From Teratosphaeria epicoccoides (Eukaryota > Ascomycota > Dothideomycetes > Mycosphaerellales > Teratosphaeriaceae): a stretch of 64,000 nucleotides of DNA. The notes beneath the pieces were generated by a model. That model did no database searches and was not told where the DNA came from. It saw only the letters and a list, made by a program, of their open reading frames with translations. The stretch is from the NCBI GenBank assembly GCA_021401465.1, contig JADDMT010000028.1, positions 270,336 through 334,335 on the forward strand, given 5' to 3'. The stretch's first letter is position 1. Each line of letters opens with the position of its first letter. A program made the position numbers and the translations under genes. Below are positions 52,990 through 62,289 of the stretch, one piece after another.

Positions 52990-53880
52990 TAACTACTAGG
53001 AATAGACATAGTAATAACGGCTTCAAGATAGGAAGCCCTACAGAGTTCACAGGATAACAATCTCAAGTCAAGATATTTATCCTATAATGCTAGTTAGCAT
53101 TTAATGTAGATATAGAATAGTTTATAACATATCATAAGCGAATGATGTACATTATCTCTTACCTAAAGGGACTAGCGTTTGAGTTTATCTAGCCTCATCT
53201 AACAGATTATCTAGATTATGTCAGTAACGTTAAAGCTAGGAAGATGACAACTAGGGAGATTCTTAACTTAGACAAGTCTTTGTTTAAGGCATTACGCGAA
53301 GCTTTTAGGCTCGGTAATAAGTAATAAGAGGCTAAGAGAGCTCTCCTAGGAATTTAGCAGAAGGGTTCTACTATTAAGTACCGCGCGGACTTTTAGACCC
53401 TCTCTGCTTAAGTCGACTAGAATGATAATGCTTTAGCCGCTTAGTTCTACTAGGGACTAAAGGAGACAGTTAAAGACGAAATTGCCTGAGGAGATCGGCT
53501 AACGACATTCAAGGAAATAAGCGATCTCGTAATTAGAATCGATAATCGCATCTAGGAACGACAGCAAGAATAACAACATGGAAATCGCAAGCTAGCACAG
53601 GCTAACTATAAGGTCTAACGATTAGCACTAAAATGGCGAAGCGATTACTATAGTCTCTAACCTATAGAGTTAGATGCGACTAAGGGGCGCCTAAGGAATA
53701 GACCCTAAGGAAAGCTACAGAAGGGCTCTACTACCTAGAATAGTCTGAAGAAGCTATTCGACAAGAGTAACCTCGAGTGCTATAACTGTAGAAAGAAGGG
53801 ACACTTTGCCCGCGAGTGTTTTGCTAAGAAGTAACGACAGGAACTACCTAGGATAGAGCAGGCTTGCGCGACAACAATAG
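52990..53880 (+). pseudogene. gag remnant of element A
   Basis: A capsid/nucleocapsid reading frame broken by many TAG/TAA codons. Its end is fixed by the zinc knuckle at 53778-53819 ([16 protein letters not shown]). The limits are approximate. Confidence 0.75.
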
Positions 53881-54699
53881 CGCCTAAGCAAAAGGCCGCT
53901 ACTACTCGAGAACTAGACTATGCTACACTTACTTAGACTACGTGCTACGACGACGATTGTCGAATTCACATGAGTGATAAAGATGGTTCTAGATAGTACC
54001 CTAGCCGAAACAAGGCACAGTCGATCTATGCGCTAAGGGGTATACCTTCTAGTGTAACAGTCCTAAGGCAACAGGAGCTAGAAGAAGAAGAAGAAGGTTC
54101 GGACGATAACTACGAGCTTGTCGAAGCCGTCATTCCTGATTCTAAGGAAGACGAGAGCATAGAGCGATAGGCTATGCCGCCGCATGACATTAGACTCGAT
54201 ATTATCCGAATTATACAGAACTAGTAGGCTTAGGCTTGCCTATAGATTAATGGAGTACAACATGTCGACTAGCTTTAGTATGACGAACTAGCCGACCGTA
54301 TGCGACGACACCTAAGGAGACTACCGTTCGTAGCTTAACCTCACGCGCATTAGAAAGTTGTCTAAGAAATTGTACTGTTTAGGGTAGAGTTTACGCCCTA
54401 GGGAGGCTACCTAACCTACAAAGGTATTTAGATTCTACGAGCGCTATAACTCTAAGTCTACTACTTAAAGATAGAGTACGCAAGGAACGCGTAGGAACAG
54501 CGAGGCCAAGAGCGAGAACGACCCCTTAGGCTAGAAAATGGTAACGCTTAGAGAAGAAGCCGAGACCGTACGATCCCTAAACTAGTCCGTAAAGACAGTT
54601 ATTTAGGAAACGACTAGGTCCGCTAGAATTAGACCTACGGACAGACTAGACAGGGCTGTAACGATGTGCCGCAATTAGCGCTAGATACGCGAACAACCT

Positions 54700-57600
54700 T
54701 AGAGTATAGGTATACATTAACGAGACGCTAGCTAGGGCCTTAATAGATTCAGGATGTACTAGAATCTTCATAACGCCCAAGTTTGCTAGGACAGCTAGGA
54801 TAAAGCTACAGGCAAAGACAAATGCTTTCTCGCTACAAGCGATTAATAGAAAGCCGGTCATGTACAACTAAGGAGTAGTTAACGAAGAGACTAAGATAAT
54901 GCCTCTACGGATAGGACGCTACTAAGAGATAATCTAGTTCGACATCACAGAGTCACTAGGCTCGGATGTAGTACTAGGGTTGCTATAGCTAAGAAACGCT
55001 AACCCCTATCTCGAGTAGAAGAATGAGAGGATCTAGTTCCTAGAACTCTCAGAATCGATACCTCTACCTGTAGTACACGACGTACTAGGCAAGATCGAAA
55101 TATGTGCTATGACTTCAAGCGAGATAGTAGCCGCTATTAAGGATCTAGAACAGGAAGTGTACGTCCTATAGGTTAAAGCAACGCAATCAGAAGTCAAGGT
55201 CGAATTCATAGTTCCTAATAAGTATAAAGAGTTCGCTACTCTTTTCAAGGAAGAACCCGACTAAGAAGCTCTGCTAGAACACTAGGAGTAGGACTATAGG
55301 ATACCCTTACTCCCTAGCAAGACACTAACGAAGCAATTAGTTCGCCTGTTATTAGCGGCGAAACTAGAGATTCTCCGGAAATACCTTGAAGACAACCTCT
55401 AGAAAGGCTTTATCCGCGAGTTATAGTCCCTAGCCAGATATCTAATCCTGTTTATGCCTAAGGGGGAAGATAACTAGCAACTCTACGTAGATTATTATAG
55501 ATTAAATGACATCACGATAAAGAATAGTTATCCGCTTCCTTTGCTCTCAGAATTACAGGACCGCCTACAAGGAGTAATATAGTTCTCAAAGTTTGACATA
55601 CCTAGAGTGTATAACTAAATTCGAATTAAGGAAGGCGAAGAATAGAAGACTACGTTCTAAACTAGGTTTAGACACTACAAGTACATAGTCATGCTATTTA
55701 GGTTAACAAATGCCCTAGCTACATAGTAGGCATTTATTAACAATGTGCTATAAGAGTACCTCGACGTCTTTGTGGTTATATACCTAGACGACATCCTCGT
55801 CTACTTACGGACGATCGAAGAGCATAGGACTTACATGCGTAAGGTACTTCAGAAACTCCAGGATTACCAGTTAAAGGTTAAGCCTTAGAAGAGCGAGTTT
55901 CACAAGCAGGAAGTCTAATTCCTTAGCTACGTAGTAGCATAGAATGGAATCAAGATAGACACTAAGAAAGTCTAAGTCGTAAAAGAGTAGCCTACGCTAA
56001 CTAATGTTAAGGAAGTATAGTCCTTCCTTAGATTCGCTAACTTCTACCGAAGATTTATAGTAAACTATTCGAAGATTACGGCACTACTTACGACTCTTAC
56101 TATGAAGGATACACTATTTGTGTAGGACGACGCCTAACAGAATGCCTTTAAGGAACTTAAGCGACAATTCACAGATTAGCTAATCTTACTTGTATTCGAC
56201 CTAGATAAGCCTATCATATTTAAAACAGATGCCTCTAACGTAGCACTTAGGGCATGCTTAAGTCAACTAGGACCGAGTAGACGACTACAGCTAGTCACCT
56301 ACTACTCGAGGAAATTGTCTAGACCTAAACTCTGTTACGATATCTACAATAAAGAACTTCTAGCTATAGTAGACGCCTACAAGGCCTAGCGAGTCTACTT
56401 AGAAGGTTCTAAGCACTAGGTCATAGTCTACATAGACCATGAGAACTTGCGATACTTCATAATGACAAAAGAGTTAAACTAAGAACAGGTTCGGTAGAGT
56501 AAGGAGCTCTCTAGTTTTAACTGCAAGATCGTCTATCGCAAGGGGACCGATAACGCACGCGCCGATACACTTACCTGCTAGACTAACTACATAAAGGGCG
56601 TAAAGCAGGAGAAACACGCTATTCTCTAGGAAAATAGCGATAGCACGCTAGGAGTTAACTAACTTGTAGCTATGACTATCACATAGACTAGTGAATTTTA
56701 GGACGACCTGAAGAACGCGCTAGTCTACGACCTAACGACACTCGCTGTCCGCGACGACATTAATAGACAGGAGGATTAGGAAGACAAAGACGAAATTAGA
56801 GCTACTACGCCTCTAACATAACGTACCTTAGGCAGGACACCTAGGAGTGTCTAAAATGAAGCAAATTCTCTGACAAGAATATTCTTTCCCTAGGATAGGC
56901 AAGGTAATCGAGGACTACGTCTGTTAATGTGTAACTTGCTAACGAAGTAAGCATGACTATTACAAACCATATAGGCTACTACGACTACTCAAGGTACCTT
57001 AACGGCTATAGGAATCGCTCGCTATAGACTTTATCGTTAAACTACTACAGTCGAGAGAACCCGCCACTAATGAGTTCTTCGACGGGATCATGGTAGTAGT
57101 CGACTAATTTACTAAGTTTAGGAAGTTTATTCCTTACTACGAAGACTTTAAGACTAAAGATATCGCACATGTCTTCATTAAATAGGTAGTAGCACTACAT
57201 GGCATACTATAGGACCTAGTAACGGATCGAGGATCCGTGTTTACCTCTAACTTCTAGAGAGCCCTAATGAGACAATTCTAGGTCAAACATCGACTAAGTA
57301 CTTCCTTCTACCCTTAGACAGATAGACAGACAGAACGTCTAAATCAGACGTTAGAATAGTACCTTCGATCCTATGTGAATAGGGACTAGAACAACTAGGT
57401 AGAGTTCTTGCTAATAGCACAGCTCGCGTATAATAGTACGCTAGTAGAGTCGACAGGACTCTCGCCATTTTAGATAGCATATAGATTAGCTATAGAAGAC
57501 ATTCCGGACGTCTTAGCTAGTAATCCGAACCTAGTAGCACTCGGACGAGTAGAACATCTACGCTAACTACAAACAGAAGCATGACTCGACCTGTAGTTCT

Positions 57601-58030
57601 ATTAGCAGAACATGGCATAGTACGTAAATCGTAAGAGAATTAAGGGACTAATTCTAAAGGAGGGAGACAAGGTGTATCTCCTCTGCCGTCACATCAAATC
57701 GGACAAGCTAAGTAAAAAACTAGACGCTATAAAACTAGGACTATTTAGGATTAAGGCTAAGAAAGGACTAGTTAATTTTAAGTTATAGCTACCTAAGCAG
57801 ATGAGAGTACACCCTGTGTTCTATGTCTCTCTACTAGAACAAGCAGCGCTAGACGCTACACTGCAAACGGAACTCTTACTACTTAACCCTAAAGTAGAAG
57901 AACCTAAGTATACTGTCAAGAGGATCGTCGACACTCGCTAGTAGGACAGACAGCAAGAGTACTTAGTAAAATAGGAAGGATATAGGAGTACCGAGAACAC
58001 CTAGGAACCCCTAGAACATCTGCGAAACTG
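54700..58030 (+). pseudogene. pol remnant of element A (PR-RT-RH-IN-chromodomain)
   Basis: Protease (LIDSGCT), reverse transcriptase ([11 protein letters not shown]), RNase H (FKTDASNVA), integrase (zinc region with CxxC, core DFI, VVVD and VTDRGSVFT) and a C-terminal chromodomain follow each other in the order of Ty3/gypsy chromoviruses. The stops are almost exclusively TAG or TAA where CAG, CAA or TGG is expected. Frame is largely maintained between them, so point mutation rather than indels caused the loss. Confidence 0.88.
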
Positions 58031-58779
58031 TTAGCAAAAGATACGAAGTTTCGAGAGAAGAACGAACCTAGGGAGAAGATCATAAGCGATGACTAGACTC
58101 CTGCGGGACGCCGTCAATCGGCTCGGCTATCACGCTATCTAGGAAACCCTAATACGAGGCATCGGCGAAACCTTCTATCGCGCTCTATGTCGTAGGACTA
58201 AGAGCGAGACCCGCCGAGAGATCTAGGTCAAGAAGAAACCTAGCCTGCAAAAGAGCCTGCTCTTTAGCCTCATCCTCCCTAATCTCACGCTCCTTAAGAG
58301 CGCGACTATCCTCGACCTTATAGTTAACTACATCTAACTATTTCCGAAGACGCATCTCCTTTGCATGCGCCTCTATTATCTTCTGCAAAGCCTTAGTAAG
58401 GACCGCCTTCGCATGATTAAGATTAGCAATTAGTCTTTTCTGCTAACTACCTAACTTCTTCTATTCGACCTCTGTTACCTTTGCGTCGTAACTTCGACAG
58501 TTACTAAAGTAACACTACGAACATTTCCCTAAGGAAATGTGTACTTGACAAACAAGCTTTAACTCTTGACACTAAGTACAGGACTTTATGCTGTCCTAGC
58601 CCTAACGATAGATTCGATTTGCGCGGCATTTACGTTTCTACGTTAAAGGGGCGTTAGTATCTAGGATGACACAAGGCAGTAATGTAGAAAGAGAAGACAT
58701 CATGGCATAAAGGAAATGACAAGAGAAACCCCGTACTAATAAGGTAGCTTAGGGACAAGCTAGGCTAAGAGAGGGATAG

Positions 58780-59247
58780 TGTCATAAGTATTAGGAGTAC
58801 TATGAGTCACAAGATTATAAGTGTCCTAAGTACTATGAGTCACGAACACTGTAGCCTAAGTTATAGCACAGTTATAAGAGAAAGGATCTGTTACATGAGG
58901 ACAGATCCCTAGATCTGTAGGGTTAGTCTACAGATCTACAGGCCTACAGGGGAGAAGGGATCTATTATAGGAGGATAGACTCTCGGATCTATAGGGTTAG
59001 TCTACAGATCTATAGACAAAGATCTGTCGGGTCTATTAACAGATCTAATAAAGCTGCCCTGTCTCTCTAGTATATAGGGATAGCTTTAGGACAGGCAGTT
59101 AGGAGCTTCATGCTTAATTCTCAGTTAATCCTCTCTTGCTTAGAGGAGAGTCAGTTACAAGGTTAATTGCTATTATCGATATTCTTCATAGCTCTGCGAG
59201 TCTAACACCTAATCCCCTTCCTGCTATCGGCACCTACCCTTATGACA
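58780..59247 (+). repeat. 3' LTR of element A
   Basis: 468 bp with intact inverted termini TGTCATAAG and CTTATGACA. It is preceded by the purine-rich AAGAGAGGGATAG and followed directly by the GCTAG target duplication. Confidence 0.95.
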
Positions 59248-59492
59248 GCTAGGTTCCTTCTTGACCTAGATCCCTTAGCGGGTCTTGCTCTTTGTCCTAC
59301 GACATAGAGCCTAATAGAAGGTTTCGCTAATGCCTCGTATTAGGGTTTCCTAGATGGCGTGATAGCCAAGCTGATTAACAGCGTCCTATAGGAGTCTAGT
59401 CATGGCTTATAATCTTCTCCCTAGGTTCGTTCTTCTCTCGAAACTTCGTATCTTTTGCTAACAGTTTCGCAGATGTTTAAGGGGTTCTAATA
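59248..59492 (-). mobile_element. Element B, 3' internal region, part 2
   Basis: Starts with the duplicated GCTAG and continues element B as the reverse complement of about 58010-58256 of element A, up to the chromodomain coding region. Homology stops near 59492 (AGGGGTTCTAATATAG), so B lacks the rest of pol, gag and its 5' LTR here. Confidence 0.82.
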
Positions 59493-59530
59493 TAGATGTA
59501 TGTGCTATATGATATGAAAATATCTCGCAG

Positions 59531-60050
59531 TGTGACAGAGTAATCCGACCTTTTAGTAGGTACAAGATAGCGCTGCTTTCTGCTTATCGCAGAGGTAGCG
59601 CTAAGGGTGCTTATAACCCCCGACGCTCCTTAATTAGGGAAAGCATGTCCGAGCCTAACCCCGTAGGGGTACCGTAGGGTCAGCGACGTAGGGGCGTCCT
59701 ACGTCGACAACTAATCCTACTCGGACGACATACAAGCTAACGTATGTACGAAGGACCCCCTTGCCATATGTGGCAGGGTTACTGCATGCCAAGGGCGGCT
59801 ATTAGAACCCATGCGGTTCAGATGGTCCCCTAGTATTAACCGTATCACTGCCCCTCCTCCTATGAGGATGTCCCTAGCCTTACTAAGTAACGCACGCGGA
59901 ACATATAGGGTATAGGATGTGGCACGCTTATACCGCGCAAGGGTAAATAGGTAGATAGCCTACGTAACATGTGTCATGCGCACATCTTAACCCCTTCGTA
60001 GCGAGTGCGAGGCGGAGGCTGCTAACTCAGGCGGGTTTTAATCTGTCACA
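59531..60050. repeat. 520-bp LTR-like block, different family
   Basis: Begins TGTGACAGAGTAA and ends TTAATCTGTCACA; the termini are inverted repeats matching at 12 of 13 positions, with TG...CA ends. It is unrelated to the LTRs of A and B. No 5-bp target duplication flanks it directly (CGCAG left, TGTTA right), so it may be one LTR of a longer element extending to the right. A DNA transposon or MITE is an alternative. Orientation is undecided. Confidence 0.6.
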
Positions 60051-60654
60051 TGTTAGGCAGCTTCGTAACACCTTTACTTCACATGCGGATTAAGATATCA
60101 GGAAACCACGAGTACGTACTTCGGCTAATCCTTGAAATTATAGGGCAAGCATGCGCGCCGGCCTCGCCAAGTAGCTTGGCCGTCCCTATTTAGTCGTGAC
60201 CGTGAAGAACGTGTCGCAGAACCTTGGGGTAGTAGGAAAGTGCGCGGACGCTCTACGCGCGCCGCTCGAAACAGCAGGAGCGCGCTCCTGGCGCGGGCCT
60301 CGCCACATTTCCATGCTAGTAGGCTAGCACGAGTGCGGTCGGCACACATGCGTGACAGCCGCGTTATCCGTTATTACATCATTCGGTCCCCTTGTAAGTT
60401 AACTAGAGGCAGGTACTCTGCGCATGTGGTTCGAGTCACTAGCTTAACAGTTGCGGTAGGCAACAGGGGGGCTGTTAGAGGGTATAAAAACCTCGTCGCT
60501 TCCTAAACTTTCCTGTTCTAAGATACTAACATCGACCTCTACTCCTACTTCGCTTAGCTTGCGCCTTGCCGTGTCTACGGGTCTGTACTAGAGCTCCTTC
60601 TTCTTCAATCAATCAATCAAGATCAATTAACCTGTCTTAGCTATAATAGCTTAT
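60051..60654. other. Leader region with TATA box and GC-rich palindrome
   Basis: 604 bp before the decayed plus-strand frame. It includes an imperfect palindrome TGTTAGGCAGCTTCGTAACA at the left end, a CpG-rich patch with the perfect 16-bp palindrome CAGGAGCGCGCTCCTG (60275-60290), a TATA box, and a CAATCAATCAATCAAG leader near 60607-60625. Confidence 0.55.
60483..60489 (+). promoter_or_regulatory. TATA box upstream of the decayed frame
   Basis: TATAAAA preceded by GAGGG and followed by a pyrimidine-rich start region and a CT/CAATC-rich leader. The layout is that of a fungal RNA polymerase II promoter, about 170 bp before the ATG at 60655. Confidence 0.5.
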
Positions 60655-62142
60655 ATGCTGCAGACTAAGTTCGACGCCACTTACTCTGCCCGCGATTGTC
60701 GCTCGTGTCGACGATGCCTCGACAACCTTAGTAGCCAAGCTGCACACATCTCCCCTCCGCGTGTTAGTAAGGCATCCCCTACCCGCGAGGTATGCGTGAC
60801 TTGTACTAACCGAAGCGTAGCCGAGATCTACGTCGGCAGATTTAATGAGGGCAGTGTCTACCGCAATTATGTCAACTACAATAGCAAGCATCAGAAATGC
60901 TAAGACCTCCCTAAAGAGGTGTATGGCGAGTACAACTAGCTCTGCCGTAACATCGATGACTTCTAGAGTACGCGCGACGAGGGGATTGCCGAAGGCACTC
61001 TGACTATGAACAGGCTACAGGCTAAGTACCGCGAGGTACTCGCCTACCTGCTCGGCGCCCTCTCGTGCTTTACTGCGACTGCTAACTGTTCTCACGGCAG
61101 TGTTCGCTTCGACTCTCTGCTAACAGGCGAAAACGTTTGTCTAGGTCTGATCGCAGACTTAGTCTAGAAGATCTTGAAGGTGCTAACCGTTAGGGTCGAG
61201 ACTTTCGCTATAGTACGCATATAGTACGGGTACCCTCCGAGTATGAAATGCTGACTTTTCCGCTAGGCTAACGTTAGCGTCGAGAAGTATCCGACTAGCT
61301 GTTAGCGTTAGCAACTCGGGGCCCTTGCCTCTATTAACGATGACTTCGAAACGCGGATAATCCGCAAGAAGGTCATCAAGCAATTCGCTGCTCCTACCGC
61401 TAAGGCCACGCCCTAGCGCCGTACCGAGAGGCAGCCTGCCTCTAAGCCGGTCCCGAGGACTAAGCCGTAAGTTACTTACTCGAATCCTGTCGCGTGCGTA
61501 TAGCTAACACATTGTAGCGCCGCCGCCTACGCTACCTCGACGCTACTATCCAAGAAGAAGAAGAGGGCTAGGGCCGAAATTGAGGTCAGCGACGAGGAAG
61601 CCGAGCCTTCCCTACTTGCGACCCGCACTGCGTCCGTCAAGACGCTAAGGCACAAGCCTCTAGGCCAGATCTTTGAGGATGAGGAGGATGACGACGCTCA
61701 GGATACCTTCGGTCCTGACGTGATCCCTTCGCGCCATAGTGTCACTGTACTAGTTACGCCTGAGGGAGACACCGAGTCCGATGATGTAGTCGACACTCGT
61801 GTCAAGAAGCGCAAGATGATCTCGAGGGCCGAGCGTGACAGCCGCAAGCGCGCTCGAGTCTCTTCGCCTTCTGATGCTAAGGATAAGGTAGTCGTCGCGA
61901 CTAGGCGCGGTAAGGGTGTCGCTAGTTCTCTGGCTACTATAGGCTCCGAAGACAAGCTCCCTCGTAACCTACTAAAGAAGAAGATGCCGGCCTCTCTTTG
62001 TGGCGTTGCTACCCCCGTTACTCATGGTCGCTTCGGGGTGTTTAGTAGACCCCGTGCGGGTAGGCAGTCCCTAGTAGACCGCAACAAGAAAGACTCTCCT
62101 GCTTCGGGTTCGGTCAGGAAGCCCCTAACTAGTAGTCGCTAA
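60655..62142 (+). pseudogene. Long decayed reading frame of unknown function
   Basis: A single frame of 496 codons runs from ATG 60655 to TAA 62142, interrupted by about 12 in-frame stops (nearly all TAG or TAA) but by no frameshift. The N-terminal part has clustered cysteines (CRSCRRC, later VCVTC and KHQKC), possibly a zinc-binding unit. The middle is partly hydrophobic (YREVLAYLLGALSCF). The C-terminal third alternates acidic stretches with basic nuclear-localisation-like runs (SKKKKRARAE, KKRKMISRAERDSRKRAR). I recognise no family. It could be a gag-like gene, an accessory gene of element C, or a host gene caught between transposons. It converges with the pol of element C, about 150 bp apart. 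Confidence 0.6.
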
Positions 62143-62289
62143 GCATTAGCTACGAAGCTAATCCGAGCATGTCTCTTGTTCTTCTTGGGTTTATTCTAGG
62201 TGTGCCTTTAGGCATCAATGATGTATGAGTAGGGCGTTTGCTTCTCGTTGTTACTTCGCGCGTCATGCGCTACATACACGTGTCAAGAA

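Larger units (their letters stand above)
52320..59247 (+). mobile_element. Element A: full-length Ty3/gypsy chromovirus, RIP-inactivated
   Basis: 6.9-kb LTR retrotransposon flanked by a perfect 5-bp target duplication GCTAG (52315-52319 and 59248-59252). LTRs are 466 and 468 bp. Internal landmarks in order: gag zinc knuckle CX2CX4HX4C at 53778-53819; protease DSG at 54746-54754; reverse transcriptase YLDD at 55781-55792; RNase H KTDAS at 56222-56236; integrase zinc-binding CxxC near 56925 and TDRGS near 57225; chromodomain at about 57889-58030 (YTVKRIVDTR, then EYLVK-stop-EGY). A polypurine tract precedes the 3' LTR (58767-58779). The chromodomain places it among chromoviruses, which target heterochromatin. 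Every domain is cut by TAG/TAA codons, so it cannot be autonomous. Confidence 0.95.

Noticed and set aside
51334..59247. Large DNA transposon with long terminal inverted repeats
   Set aside because: The inverted repeat is explained by an LTR retrotransposon inserted into an inverted relative; target duplication, LTRs and pol domains fit only that.
60410..60445. GGTTCGAGTC resembling a tRNA T-arm
   Set aside because: The flanking bases do not form a T stem and no acceptor or anticodon arm is present.
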